Assembly (NCBI GenBank): GCA_964483375.1
Contig: CAZABJ010000014.1
Coordinates: 1 to 48,501 of the forward strand
DNA length: 48,501 nt
Source: JAUIEH01 sp964483375
Lineage (GTDB): Bacteria; Pseudomonadota; Alphaproteobacteria; Caulobacterales; Maricaulaceae
Direction: 5' to 3'
The stretch's first letter is position 1, and each line of letters opens with the position of its first letter. A model generated the notes under the pieces. The model worked only from the letters and a program-made list of their open reading frames with translations. It was not told the origin of the DNA and searched no databases. The translations under genes were made by a program, and so were the position numbers. This document shows positions 9,101-17,889 of the stretch, one piece after another.

Positions 9101-10256
9101 CGTCCAGGGCGATGTCCTCAAGCGCGATTTCACCTTCAAAGTCGACGATGCGGCCGATGCGCAACGCGCCTTCAAGACGGCCGGGCCCGACTGCGTCGCT
9201 CCATTCCTCCCCGATGAGCCGCCCGATTGCGGGGGCGGCGACGCGCACGGCCAACGCGTCGCGCGGTCGGAATGCGTCGGGATGAAATCCGCCGCTCGCT
9301 TCTGCGGACAGGTTCGCGGCGTCAAGGAAGACCGCGCCGACGCGCCTCCCGCTGCGGGGCGGCCCGAGCTCCGCGGCGACACGCAACTCCTCGCCCAACC
9401 GGTCCGCCAATGCGGCGAGCGGCGGGATGTCGCCCAACCGCAAAACCGCCTCGGCGGACCAAACCACGTCATCCATTGCGGCTGTGGCTTCCAGCACCGG
9501 CGCGCCGTCGATCGCGGCGGTCAGCGTCCCCCGTCCCGACCCAGCCGCGAAAGCCGCCTCGCCGTCCGCCGTGACGCCTGAGCCGGGCATGCCGAGCAGT
9601 GCGGAAAGCGCGCCCCCGCTTTCAGCGATGAGGGAGATGCGGGCTGACGCCGCGGCGTCCTCCAAGCGGCCCTCGAACCGGAACGCATCCCCCACACTGT
9701 CGGTGCGCAGCAGCTCGATGCGCGCTGCGGCTGCGCGCGCGGTGAGGCGGCCCTCCCCAGACAGGCTGAACCGCGCTGCTTCGCCGAACACGCCTTCCCC
9801 CAACGCGATGTCAGGCAGCGAAAGCCTTTCCAACTCGAGCCGCCAACCGCCCAGGCTAAGGCCGCCGCCCGTGTCCTCCTGGGGCGGCGCCGGCGGGAGG
9901 CGAGCGAGCGCGATCGTCTCGGCGGCGACCCGCTCGACGGCCAGGGTGCGGCTGAACAGGCTAAGCGGTCGCCAGTGCAAGGCAGCGTCCTGCAATTCAA
10001 GCCAAACCCCTTCCTCGTCCCTAACCGCGATGCGGCGAACCCTGAGCTCGCCCAAAAGGCTCCCGCTCAGCGCCTCCACCTCCAACGCGCCATATGCGCC
10101 CAAGGCGAGGCCGTCGAGGCGGCGTTCAACCATGTCGCGGGCGAGGGGAGAGGCTAAAAACGCCAAGGCCGCGACAAGGACGAGCAGAAGCGCGGCCGCG
10201 GCCCAGAGGCCGACGCGAAGCGCCATTTTCAGTGGGGCGCGCGGCGATGGGGACAC
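6150..10256 (-). CDS. tamB: translocation and assembly module inner-membrane subunit TamB
   Basis: TamB is a very long periplasm-spanning protein that works with TamA in outer-membrane protein insertion and, as an AsmA-like bridge, in phospholipid transport. The product of about 1368 residues has one N-terminal membrane anchor (ALRVGLWAAAALLLVLVAAL), then long beta-rich repetitive sequence and a typical TamB (DUF490) C-terminus with YPQDEILSRLLFGRS and a final barrel-like strand ending in aromatic residues. It follows tamA immediately. Start GTG 10256 is preferred because GAGG lies 8 bases upstream; TTG 10274, overlapping the tamA stop as TTGA, is the alternative. The plus strand here carries several long antisense open frames that I regard as composition artefacts. 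Confidence 0.9.
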   Translation of the reverse strand: MSPSPRAPLKMALRVGLWAAAALLLVLVAALAFLASPLARDMVERRLDGLALGAYGALEVEALSGSLLGELRVRRIAVRDEEGVWLELQDAALHWRPLSLFSRTLAVERVAAETIALARLPPAPPQEDTGGGLSLGGWRLELERLSLPDIALGEGVFGEAARFSLSGEGRLTARAAAARIELLRTDSVGDAFRFEGRLEDAAASARISLIAESGGALSALLGMPGSGVTADGEAAFAAGSGRGTLTAAIDGAPVLEATAAMDDVVWSAEAVLRLGDIPPLAALADRLGEELRVAAELGPPRSGRRVGAVFLDAANLSAEASGGFHPDAFRPRDALAVRVAAPAIGRLIGEEWSDAVGPGRLEGALRIGRIVDFEGEIALEDIALDAVSIASASGPISLTHDDGALDLAATISALVSDTGSPLARALGERPELSVAAGYVIESGDIALDRAALRGAFGEAAGAGRLTGDGAVSLRVDLALTALATMMEGAAGTAQATLSADRAGLGRPLVVSATGGAAGLSLAQAELDALLGPEPAFTVSAQLHGGAIRLAEVTAEGAGFIGTAEGVLGPDEDDLATFDLAIAPGGLGGAIALDGALALRGEARGVLGSPALRLEAAADRIAAGDAGLASPSVRMALAETEGAFAGPLRFDAEFEGETVFLEGRLALAPDALSFEAIRGQALGVSASGALSLGSDTLARGDLRLAAPQENAEARLTLGAADGGQVVEAVVTLGERRLSENALLSAATLRLFGDLEALSVRLEAEATLPQPASLAAAGAIRRSENGEIVATLSPLADIGELALSAEDPWRFTFAPDGLAGSASLTTSLGGALRIEFARAEATRFEAQLAQAPLRALSAMGFSGPMDGLADGAIALSGVDRLEGEAELALSGVTAAESQAEPASASVLMRLGDALDAETRAQTGGFEMRGTLSAPVSLAAWPPAIRINDAGALSGVLDIQGALGEAVALLAFGDIEAAGQVTLQAALSGTMASPAVTGSGQLSDGAVRDAATGLALRDIDAAAAFDGGRLSLDRLSATDPDGGALSVTGGYDIAAGAGALELVLDRLLLVDRADARAIGSGEVRIGLVEAGVEVSGELRIDEADLAPPELGPPGVVVLEIVPVNRPDDLAPPPPVGPPLDLSLDLAVRADRRVFFRASGLETEWAVDARATGSAADPSVVGEVRLIRGALEALGERFVFDEARIELVGPLDETRIDLTARRERADLTAIIRISGAASDPAITWESQPAYPQDEILSRLLFGRSVSELSALEAAQLANALAGLAGGGGVDILGALRRSLGVDRLGVRSGEETGPVVTGGRYIGDDVYLEVESSAVAGTSAEIQWRLRPQLELASRLGGTSGASVSLRWRRDY

Positions 10257-10270
10257 GTGAGACGCCTCGT

Positions 10271-12016
10271 TCAAAACGATTGCCCGATGGAAAGATAAAT
10301 CTGCACGCGCGGATCCCCGTCAAACGGATCAAGCGGCGCGGCGATGTCGGCCCGCAGCGGACCAAAGTCGGTGAAGTACCGAACTCCCACGCCGGCGCCC
10401 CACCGCACGTCCCCCAGGTCGGGGGTTTCGCCTTCGCTCGCAGCACCACCGTCGACAAATGCGACCCCGCCGAAGCGGTCGCTGAAACGGGCGCGCAACT
10501 CCAGCGCGGTTTCGACCAGCGAGGCGCCGCCCGCCAGCACGCCGTCAGCATCCCGTGGGCTGACGGCCTGAAAGGGATAACCCCGGATCGAGCCCCCGCC
10601 GCCGGCGAAAAACAAATCGTCAGCCGGCACGGCGTCGGTCGCGCTTGCGGTCAGCGAGGCCGCGCGCAGGCGGGCCGCCGCAACCAGGCGCTCAGAGCGG
10701 AGCGAGCGATACGCGCTGCCCTCAATATCGCTGATGAGATAAGCGATCGCATCATCGCCGACCCCGGTGATGGGACTCAGCGTGACGCGCGCGCGCAGTC
10801 CCTCGGTAGGGTTCAGCGGATCATCGGCGTTGTCGAAACTGACGCTCGCCGCGCCGCGAAACAGGGCCAGGCGTTGGGTCGTCAGCACATCGCGCGTTTC
10901 TTGGACAGTCACCCCAAGACCCAGAGCGGCGGAGACGCGTTCGGACAGGGGCTGGGACGCTTCGACCTGAAAGGAGGCGGCGAGACGGTCAAACGCGTCG
11001 GTGTCCTCCTGGAGAAGGCCCGCGCCGAAGCGGAGATCGCGCTGGGGCCGCCGCCAGGCGGGGATGGAGAGTTGGGCGAACAGCGCCCGTTCGAGGGTGA
11101 GCGCACGGGCCTCCACGCTCAACTCCTCAGCGCCGGCGAACGCGTTTCTGAGCGTCCATCGTCCTTCAAGCCCGCCCCCGTCCTCGGTGGCGAAGGAGCC
11201 GCCAAGCGTCAGGGTGCGCCGAGGCTCGTCCTCAAGCGTAACGCGCACGGGGCGAAGACCATCGGGGCCGGCGTCGCCCAATCCAACGGCGACGGAGGAA
11301 AACGCCTCGGTCTCCCGCAAGCGCGCGGCGTAGTCGCGCAAGAGCGCCGGGGAATAAACATCGCCCGCCTCATAGGGGGCCAAGCGCAGGAGGAGCCTGT
11401 CTCGCACGCGTGCGCCGCCGGACGCTTCAGGCGCTCCCAGACGCGCCAGGGCGCCGGTGTCGAACCGCAGCGTCACATCCATGATCGCCCGGTCATAATC
11501 GACCCTAAGGGTCCGCTCGCCCGCCGCGGCGTCGGGACGGCCCGCCGCCAGCAAGGCCGCGACGACGCGCGCCTGGGCGTCCAAAATGTCTTGGGACCGC
11601 GCCGGCGCCCCAGGCCTCAGACCGACGGCGGCCTGCGCCGCGGTCTCAGCGTTCTCTTCAAGCGTCTCGCTGAGGACGAGCGTGACCTCGCCGAACACGA
11701 ACCGCTCGCCGACCGAGACCTGCACGCGCGCGACCGGCGGCGCGCCGTCCTCAACAAACGGCTCCGCGCGGGCGGCGTAAAAGCCTTCCGAATGGAGGGC
11801 GAGCGTGACGTTTTGCGCCGCGCGTCTGGCGTTGCGGCGGGCGGCGAAACGAGAGGTCGGAGCCGGCGCGTCACTCTCGGCCGCTCGCCGTGCGACATCG
11901 AAGACGGGATCCTCTGGCAACCCCTCGACGATCGCCAACGGACCCTCGGCCCGAGCCGAGGGCGACAGCGCCGCTGACAGCGCTAAAACCAAGACGAGGC
12001 ATGCGAAACGGAACAT
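10271..12016 (-). CDS. tamA: translocation and assembly module outer-membrane subunit TamA (Omp85 family)
   Basis: TamA is an Omp85-family outer-membrane barrel that, with TamB, inserts autotransporters and other beta-barrel proteins. The 581-residue product has a signal peptide (MFRFACLVLVLALSAALSPSARA), a periplasmic POTRA region to about residue 270, and a C-terminal 16-strand barrel. The conserved loop-6 motif appears as SIRGYPF with Arg478, and the protein ends in Phe, as barrel proteins do. Start ATG 12016 is used because the signal peptide begins there; the frame is open 25 codons further. It overlaps tamB by 4 bases if tamB uses the TTG start. The divergent 219-base gap to the next gene should hold its promoter, which I could not locate. 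Confidence 0.9.
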   Translation of the reverse strand: MFRFACLVLVLALSAALSPSARAEGPLAIVEGLPEDPVFDVARRAAESDAPAPTSRFAARRNARRAAQNVTLALHSEGFYAARAEPFVEDGAPPVARVQVSVGERFVFGEVTLVLSETLEENAETAAQAAVGLRPGAPARSQDILDAQARVVAALLAAGRPDAAAGERTLRVDYDRAIMDVTLRFDTGALARLGAPEASGGARVRDRLLLRLAPYEAGDVYSPALLRDYAARLRETEAFSSVAVGLGDAGPDGLRPVRVTLEDEPRRTLTLGGSFATEDGGGLEGRWTLRNAFAGAEELSVEARALTLERALFAQLSIPAWRRPQRDLRFGAGLLQEDTDAFDRLAASFQVEASQPLSERVSAALGLGVTVQETRDVLTTQRLALFRGAASVSFDNADDPLNPTEGLRARVTLSPITGVGDDAIAYLISDIEGSAYRSLRSERLVAAARLRAASLTASATDAVPADDLFFAGGGGSIRGYPFQAVSPRDADGVLAGGASLVETALELRARFSDRFGGVAFVDGGAASEGETPDLGDVRWGAGVGVRYFTDFGPLRADIAAPLDPFDGDPRVQIYLSIGQSF

Positions 12017-12235
12017 GAGCGTCCAAACCACGATTCGGCGGCGCGCCCGGCTGTCGCCGTCCGCTGTGCGGGCCGAAGCAGCAAGAAGCATGCTCGCGCG
12101 AGGGGGCCGAAACGCAGATCCGTTGGCGGCTCAAACGTAAGCGCGGCACGCCTGCGCGGCTCTGCGCGCGACTTCCGCTTCGCGGCTCACCGCGGCACTG
12201 TGGCTAACGACGATGGTTCCTTCAGGAGACGAACG

Positions 12236-13117
12236 ATGGCTGAGCAGGCGACGGGGGGTGCGGAGGCCGGGCTTGCGCCTTGGCTTGGCGGACGGCCGTT
12301 CGCCGAATGGCGGGCGGAGTATGACGAGACGGGGTACGTGGTTTTCGAGAGCGTCTTGGATGCGGGAGAGATTGCGCGTTATCGGGCTTTGCTTGGGCCG
12401 CACCTCGCGGCGGATCTGCGCGGCCGGAACGACTTTGAGGGATTGAAGTCGAACCGCGTATACGCGTTGCTTGCTAAAGAGCCGGCCTTCGCGGAGCTGG
12501 TGCTCCACCCGCTGGCATTGGGGTTTGCGGAGGCGGAGCTTGGGGCGTCCTGCCTGCTCTCGGCGTGTCTTGCGATCAACATTCAGCCTGGCGAAACCGC
12601 ACAGCCCTGGCACACCGATGACGGCCACATCTTCATCCCCTATCCGCGCCCGTCCTACGGGGTCAGCGCGTTTTGGACGCTCGACCCCATGACCGAAGAC
12701 AACGGCGCCACGGAAGTTCTGCCCGGGAGTCACCGGTGGGGGCCTGAGGAGATCGATTTCGGTTTGGTGGTCGACGCCCTGGCGGACAAAGACGTCCACG
12801 ACCCTGAGGACGACCCCGCCCCGCACCCCAAACGGGTGAAGGCGACCATGCCGGCGGGTTCTTTGATGCTGACGAAAGGATCGCTGTGGCACCGGGGCGG
12901 GGCGAACCGGTCGGACGCGTCCCGCCTCATCGTCACCCCGCAATATTGTCCCGGTTGGGCGCGGCAGCTTGAAAACATGATGGCGACGGTGCCGCCGGAT
13001 GCGGTCTTGGCCATGCCGGAACGGGCGCGGGAGCTTCTGGGCTATTCCATCCATCCGCCCTTCATGGGGTATGTGGACGGGGTCCACCCGCGCAAGACGC
13101 TTCCAAAGCCCGTTTAG
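12236..13117 (+). CDS. phytanoyl-CoA dioxygenase (PhyH) family protein
   Basis: This 293-residue protein is an Fe(II)/2-oxoglutarate-dependent oxygenase of the PhyH family. The iron ligands are the HTD pair His126/Asp128 in QPWHTDDGH and the distal His219 in GSLWHRGG, with Arg230 as the likely 2-oxoglutarate anchor. All are intact, so an active hydroxylase is expected. Family members act on acyl-CoAs, ectoine or small metabolites; the substrate here cannot be told. ATG 12236 follows CAGGAGA at a good distance, so the longer GTG 12200 start is rejected. It is a single-gene unit between tamA (divergent) and ileS. Confidence 0.85.
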   Translation: MAEQATGGAEAGLAPWLGGRPFAEWRAEYDETGYVVFESVLDAGEIARYRALLGPHLAADLRGRNDFEGLKSNRVYALLAKEPAFAELVLHPLALGFAEAELGASCLLSACLAINIQPGETAQPWHTDDGHIFIPYPRPSYGVSAFWTLDPMTEDNGATEVLPGSHRWGPEEIDFGLVVDALADKDVHDPEDDPAPHPKRVKATMPAGSLMLTKGSLWHRGGANRSDASRLIVTPQYCPGWARQLENMMATVPPDAVLAMPERARELLGYSIHPPFMGYVDGVHPRKTLPKPV

Positions 13118-13392
13118 CCGCGCCGCTTAGTCGCCGTCGGACAGATCGCGCCCCGGACGAATGTCGACCGTCGACACGCGTCTGTCATGCGGCGAAAAAA
13201 GCCGCGCCGGCGGCGGGGCCGGGATTGCGGCTTCCGATGATGAACCGTAATGCTGTCGCCATGGTCTTGCTCATACGCATAGCTGTGCGCGCTCCCGCGC
13301 GAATTACCGGCCCGGCCCGCTGACGCCATTGCGCGCGGGGCCGGGATGCTTGTCCTATTTCCACCAGCCTTACATCGCGATAGACGACAGCT

Positions 13393-16300
13393 ATGACCGA
13401 CGCATCCGACACGGGCGCGCCCGCATCCGCGCCTCAGGCCGAGACCGGCCGCGACTATAAAGAAACGCTTTTCGTTCCTAACCCCGAGGCGGCGTTCCCG
13501 ATGCGCGCGGGCCTTCCCAAGCGTGAGCCCGATTGGCTGGCGCGCTGGGCGGAAATGGGGCTGTATCAGCGCTTGCGCGCAGACGCCGCGGGCCGGCCGA
13601 AATACGTGCTCCATGACGGACCGCCCTACGCCAACGGACATCTCCATATCGGCCACGCGCTGAACAAGATCCTCAAGGACATCGTCGTCCGCTCCCGTCA
13701 GATGGATGGCTATGACGCGCCTTACGTGCCGGGGTGGGACTGTCACGGCCTGCCGATCGAATGGAAGGTGGAGGAGGCGTTCCGCGCCAAAGGGCGAAGG
13801 AAAGAGGACGTGCCCACCGCGGAGTTCCGCCAAGCCTGCCGCGACTACGCCGCGGAATGGGTCGAAACCCAGGCCGCGGAATTCAAGCGTCTGGGCGTGG
13901 AAGGCGATTGGGACGCCCCCTACACGACCATGGCGTTCGACGCCGAAGCGGCCATCGTCGCGGAGTTCCTCAAATTCGTTGAGACCGGCCAGCTCTATCG
14001 CGGCTCCAAACCGGTGATGTGGAGCCCGGTGGAGCGCACCGCGCTGGCCGAGGCCGAAGTGGAGTATCAAGACCGGCAATCGACGACGATTTGGGTCAAG
14101 TTCCCCCTCCGCGTCGATGTGGAGGCGCTCGCCGACCAAATGCTGGGCGAACAGCCTGAACTCTACATGCATGCGGCGATGGGGGACGACGAAGATCCGC
14201 CTGCGACGGACGACGCCGGCAAGCGATTATCCGAACACGACTTGGCTCGTCGCGACGCCTCAGCGCTCGCCGACGCCCTACAGGGCGCTCATGTGGTCAT
14301 CTGGACGACCACGCCTTGGACGATCCCCGGCAATCGGGCGATCGCCTATTCCGATGACGTCGCGTACGCGCTCTATGAAGTCGAAGCGATGGAGGAAATC
14401 CTCGATCCCAAGACGGGGGCGCCGATCACGCCTTGGGCGGCGGCGGGGGACAAGGTGATCCTCGCCGAAAACCTTGCCGAAGACGTTCGCGCGGCGGCCA
14501 AGATCGCATCGTGGCGACGCGTCGGCGACGTTGAGGCGTCGGTTTTGCGCGCCTCGGTCTGCGCGCATCCGTTCCGCGGCTTGGACAACGCTGAGGGCTA
14601 CTGGGATTTCGACGTCCCGCTGCTCTCCGGCGACCACGTGACCGACGAGGCCGGCACGGGCTTCGTGCATACGGCGCCCAGCCACGGGCAGGAGGACTTC
14701 GCGGTCTGGCTCGCGCACGGGCTTTCGCAGGCCGACATCCCCGAAATGGTGGACGAGAAGGGCGCCTATTACCCGCATGTGCCGGTGTTCGCAGGCGAAC
14801 AAGTCGTTCGCACCGAGGGGAAGAAAACCGGCGAAGACGGCGGAGCCAACAAAGCCGTCGTGGCGAAGCTCATCGAGGCGGGCGGCTTGTTGGCGCGCGG
14901 GCGGCTCAAGCACTCCTACCCGCACTCTTGGCGCTCCAAAGCGCCGCTCATCTTCCGCAACACCCCGCAATGGTTCATCCGGCTGGGCGACGCGGACGAC
15001 GCCAGTTCGCTGCGGGCGAAAAGCCTCGCCGCGATCGAAAAGGTCCAGTGGACACCCGCCCAATCCGTCAACCGCATTCGCGCGATGATCGCGGAGCGCC
15101 CCGATTGGCTGATCTCGCGGCAACGCGCCTGGGGCGTGCCGCTGACGATTTTCGTGAACCGAGAGACCGGCGAGGTCGCGCCGTGTCCGAACGATCCGCA
15201 CGCAGCGCGGCTGCGGTCCCGCATCCTTGATGCGGTGAAAAAGCGCGGCGCGGACGCCTGGTTCGACACCCCTGCGGAAAGCTTCCTGGAAGGTCTCGTG
15301 GCGGATCCAAGTCAATGGGAGAAAGTCGAGGACATCCTCGACGTGTGGTTCGATTCCGGCTCCACCCACGCCTTTGTGGCGGAGGGTCGGGAGGACTTGG
15401 CGTGGCCGGCGGATCTGTATCTGGAGGGCTCAGACCAGCATCGGGGCTGGTTCCAATCCTCTCTGCTGGAGGCGTGCGGCACGCGCGGTCAGGCGCCGTA
15501 CCGAGCCGTGCTCACCCACGGCTTCACGCTGGATGAAGAGGGCTTCAAGATGTCGAAGTCCAAGGGAAACGTCGTCGACCCCGCCGACATAGCCGGCAAG
15601 TACGGCGCTGAGATCCTGCGCATCTGGGTGGCGACGTCGGACTATGCCCATGACTTGCGCGTGGGGCCGAACATCATCCAGGCGAATGTCGACGCGTACC
15701 GGAAGTTGCGCAACACCATGCGCTATTTGCTCGGCGCGGTGCTGGACTTCAAGGAAGAAGAACGCGTCGAACCCGACGACATGCCGGGGCTGGAGCGCTA
15801 CGTGCTCCATCGGCTCGCCGAAATCGATGTGATCGTCCGCAGCGCCTATGAGTCTTACGACTTCAAGACGGCCTTTTCGCAGCTCGCGGTGTTTTGTTCG
15901 AACGACTTGTCCGCATTCTATCTCGACGTGCGCAAGGACGCCCTGTACTGCGATCCGCCCGGCAGCATGCGCCGACGCGCCTGCCGCACGGTCATCGATT
16001 TGTGTTTCGAGCGCCTGACCGCTTGGCTCGCCCCGGTCTTGGTCTTCACCATGGAGGAGGCGTGGCTGGCCCGTCATCCCGATGACAAGGGATCGGTGCA
16101 TTTGCGGCAGTTCCCCGAAACCCCGCAAAGCTGGCGGGATTTCACGCTGAATTCGAATTGGACCCGCCTTCGGGCCATGCGCCGCGCGGTGTCGGGGGCG
16201 TTGGAGATCGAGCGTCGGGAGAAGCGCATCGGCTCGTCTTTGGAGGCTCGGCCGACCGTCTATTTACCCAGCGATCACGACCGCGCCGTCATCGCACAAG

Positions 16301-16572
16301 AGGCCGAACGCGCCGGGGAACCTATCGAGTCGTTCTTCGCCGACGCCTTAATCGTCAGCCAAGTCGATATCCGCGCAGAAGAACCGCCTGAGGGCGCTTT
16401 CCTGCTCGACGACGTTCCCCGCGTCGGCGTGGTTGCGGGGCGCGCGCAAGGCCTTCGCTGCGCGCGGTCCTGGAAAGTCACCGGGGATGTGGGAGAGGAT
16501 CCCCGCTATCCGGATTTGAGCCTGCGAGACGCCGCAGCGGTAGCAGAATGGGATGCCCGTCATGCAGGCTGA
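13393..16572 (+). CDS. ileS: isoleucyl-tRNA synthetase
   Basis: IleS charges tRNA-Ile. The 1059-residue class I synthetase has the HIGH motif as HIGH at 85-88 and KMSKS at 719-723, plus the GWDCHGLPIEW and LYLEGSDQHRGWFQ signatures. The CP1 editing domain lies between. The usual C-terminal zinc-finger cysteines are mostly missing: only one Cys remains in GLRCARSWKV and the second pair is replaced by DPRYPDLSLRD. lspA begins inside the last 20 bases, an arrangement found in many proteobacteria. The 275-base upstream gap (13118-13392) contains GC-rich dyads but no T-box or clear promoter. The start ATG 13393 fits the family. Confidence 0.96.
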   Translation: MTDASDTGAPASAPQAETGRDYKETLFVPNPEAAFPMRAGLPKREPDWLARWAEMGLYQRLRADAAGRPKYVLHDGPPYANGHLHIGHALNKILKDIVVRSRQMDGYDAPYVPGWDCHGLPIEWKVEEAFRAKGRRKEDVPTAEFRQACRDYAAEWVETQAAEFKRLGVEGDWDAPYTTMAFDAEAAIVAEFLKFVETGQLYRGSKPVMWSPVERTALAEAEVEYQDRQSTTIWVKFPLRVDVEALADQMLGEQPELYMHAAMGDDEDPPATDDAGKRLSEHDLARRDASALADALQGAHVVIWTTTPWTIPGNRAIAYSDDVAYALYEVEAMEEILDPKTGAPITPWAAAGDKVILAENLAEDVRAAAKIASWRRVGDVEASVLRASVCAHPFRGLDNAEGYWDFDVPLLSGDHVTDEAGTGFVHTAPSHGQEDFAVWLAHGLSQADIPEMVDEKGAYYPHVPVFAGEQVVRTEGKKTGEDGGANKAVVAKLIEAGGLLARGRLKHSYPHSWRSKAPLIFRNTPQWFIRLGDADDASSLRAKSLAAIEKVQWTPAQSVNRIRAMIAERPDWLISRQRAWGVPLTIFVNRETGEVAPCPNDPHAARLRSRILDAVKKRGADAWFDTPAESFLEGLVADPSQWEKVEDILDVWFDSGSTHAFVAEGREDLAWPADLYLEGSDQHRGWFQSSLLEACGTRGQAPYRAVLTHGFTLDEEGFKMSKSKGNVVDPADIAGKYGAEILRIWVATSDYAHDLRVGPNIIQANVDAYRKLRNTMRYLLGAVLDFKEEERVEPDDMPGLERYVLHRLAEIDVIVRSAYESYDFKTAFSQLAVFCSNDLSAFYLDVRKDALYCDPPGSMRRRACRTVIDLCFERLTAWLAPVLVFTMEEAWLARHPDDKGSVHLRQFPETPQSWRDFTLNSNWTRLRAMRRAVSGALEIERREKRIGSSLEARPTVYLPSDHDRAVIAQEAERAGEPIESFFADALIVSQVDIRAEEPPEGAFLLDDVPRVGVVAGRAQGLRCARSWKVTGDVGEDPRYPDLSLRDAAAVAEWDARHAG

Positions 16573-17092
16573 GCCTTTCTTGACCCCGATGGCGCGCCGG
16601 GGGCTCGCGCTTTCCGCCGGCGTCGTCGTCGTGGATCAGATCACCAAGTGGATTGTGCTCGGCCCTCTGGCGCTTTCCCCCGAAGGCTGCCGATACAATC
16701 CGGTGCATTGCGGCAAAATCGAAATCTCGCCGATCTTCGATTTGACCATGCTGTGGAACCAAGGCGTGAGCTTCGGCCTTCTCCGGGCGGGCAGCGAAGC
16801 GGGGCGTTGGGCGCTCATCATCCTGTCTCTCGTCATCGCCTCAGTGATGTTCTCCTGGCTGCGGAAAATCGACCGGCCGCTCGCCGCCCTGGCGCTGGGC
16901 GCCGTCATCGGCGGCGCGATCGGCAATGTGATCGACCGGGTGCGGTTTGGCGCCGTGGTCGACTTCTTCGACTTTTCGGGGCTGTTCTTCCCTTGGATCT
17001 TCAATGTCGCCGACGCCGCCATCAGCGTCGGCGTCGCCGTGCTGTTGCTCGATTTGGTTTTGGAAAGCCGGGACCGCGCTCGGGCGGCGTGA
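16553..17092 (+). CDS. lspA: lipoprotein signal peptidase (signal peptidase II)
   Basis: LspA cleaves the signal peptide of diacylglyceryl-modified prolipoproteins in the inner membrane. The 179-residue protein has four predicted membrane helices and both catalytic aspartates: Asp128 in GNVIDRVRFGAVVDF and Asp154 in FNVADAAI. The gene overlaps ileS by 20 bases. ATG 16553 is used; ATG 16562, three codons in, is equally possible. It is probably co-transcribed with ileS and perhaps with the downstream lipoprotein gene, which is itself a predicted substrate. Confidence 0.95.
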   Translation: MPVMQAEPFLTPMARRGLALSAGVVVVDQITKWIVLGPLALSPEGCRYNPVHCGKIEISPIFDLTMLWNQGVSFGLLRAGSEAGRWALIILSLVIASVMFSWLRKIDRPLAALALGAVIGGAIGNVIDRVRFGAVVDFFDFSGLFFPWIFNVADAAISVGVAVLLLDLVLESRDRARAA

Positions 17093-17179
17093 AACCCGCG
17101 CCGTTCGGGCGCCGCTAGGTCTTGGCGGGCCGGCTCAGGGTCCGGTACAACCCACAGGCTTGATATGGAGAGGCTCCTC

Positions 17180-17740
17180 ATGCGCCTGCGCACTTCCCGT
17201 CTCGTGGTCGCCGCCGCGACCATCGCCGCCCTTGGCGTCAGCGTCGCCTCATGTTCCAGCGTGCGTCGCGCGGTCGGCGCGGAGCGAGTTCGTCCCGACG
17301 AGTTCCGGATCGTGACCATGGCGCCGCTTGAGGTGCCGCCGGAGTATAATCTCCGCCCGCCGCGCCCCGGCGAACCGCGCCCGCAAGAATACGCCGCCAG
17401 CGATTCCGCCCGCGCGGCCCTCTATGGCGAAGGCGACGAGGCCGCCGGGGTGTCGCAGGGGCAGCGACTGCTGGTCGAGCGTAGCGGCGGAACGCTGGCT
17501 GACCCGAATATCCGCGCCGTCGTCGACGCTGAGGCCGCCGGCATCATCCGCCGCCGACGCGGCTTCGCCAATCGCGTGATGTTCTGGACCGACGGCGACA
17601 CCGCAGACGAGGCCAACCCCTTGAACGCCGTCAGCGAAGCGGAACGCCTCGAGCGTGAAGAAGCCGCCCGTCGCGCCACCGGCGACGGCGATGTGGTCAT
17701 CCGTCGCGCCGGCGGCGGGCTGAAGCTTCCGGGGCTGTAA
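17180..17740 (+). CDS. DUF3035 lipoprotein, BamF-like
   Basis: The product is a 186-residue lipoprotein with a signal peptide ending in a lipobox-like SVASC, followed by RVRPDEFRIVTMAPLEVPPEYNLRPPRPGEPRPQE-type sequence (only key parts: PDEF, PLEVPP, LRPPRPG), the hallmark of DUF3035. In alphaproteobacteria this family includes proteins named BamF, a lipoprotein partner of the outer-membrane beta-barrel assembly machine; I recall this from family knowledge and cannot test it here. The C-terminal half is Arg/Asp/Glu-rich and helical. ATG 17180 is chosen because GGAGAGG sits 6 bases before it; ATG 17165 would add five residues and lacks a good ribosome site. It lies 87 bases after lspA. Confidence 0.75.
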   Translation: MRLRTSRLVVAAATIAALGVSVASCSSVRRAVGAERVRPDEFRIVTMAPLEVPPEYNLRPPRPGEPRPQEYAASDSARAALYGEGDEAAGVSQGQRLLVERSGGTLADPNIRAVVDAEAAGIIRRRRGFANRVMFWTDGDTADEANPLNAVSEAERLEREEAARRATGDGDVVIRRAGGGLKLPGL

Positions 17741-17889
17741 GCCGCCGACGGGTTCACTCTCGGCCAAGCGCGGGGGCGCGGCTTGTCGGCGCGCGCTCCT
17801 GGCTGGCGCCGTGCGAAGCCTCCCTCGCGCCGCATGTCATGAACGGCGTCCCCGCTTGACCCTGCGCCCTCAGCCGCCACCCTAGGCGC

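Noticed and set aside
7738..9285. Long plus-strand open frame (515 codons) antisense to tamB, with others at 6528-7556 and 9427-10260
   Set aside because: The translations are Ala/Ser/Arg-rich with no domain, and the minus strand encodes a clear TamB. High GC leaves antisense frames open.
10094..11977. Plus-strand open frame of 627 codons opposite tamA
   Set aside because: Arg/Gly/Ala-rich composition without motifs; tamA on the other strand has a signal peptide, the RGY motif and a barrel end.
12131..13087. Minus-strand frame of 318 codons opposite the PhyH gene
   Set aside because: Arg/Pro/His-rich and featureless; the plus strand has an intact dioxygenase with a good ribosome site.
13185..13392. 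Short minus-strand ORF and terminator-like stem upstream of ileS
   Set aside because: The 5-bp stem GCCGC/GCGGC with six T residues is suggestive, but there is no promoter and no recognisable product, and the same bases can pair differently on the plus strand.
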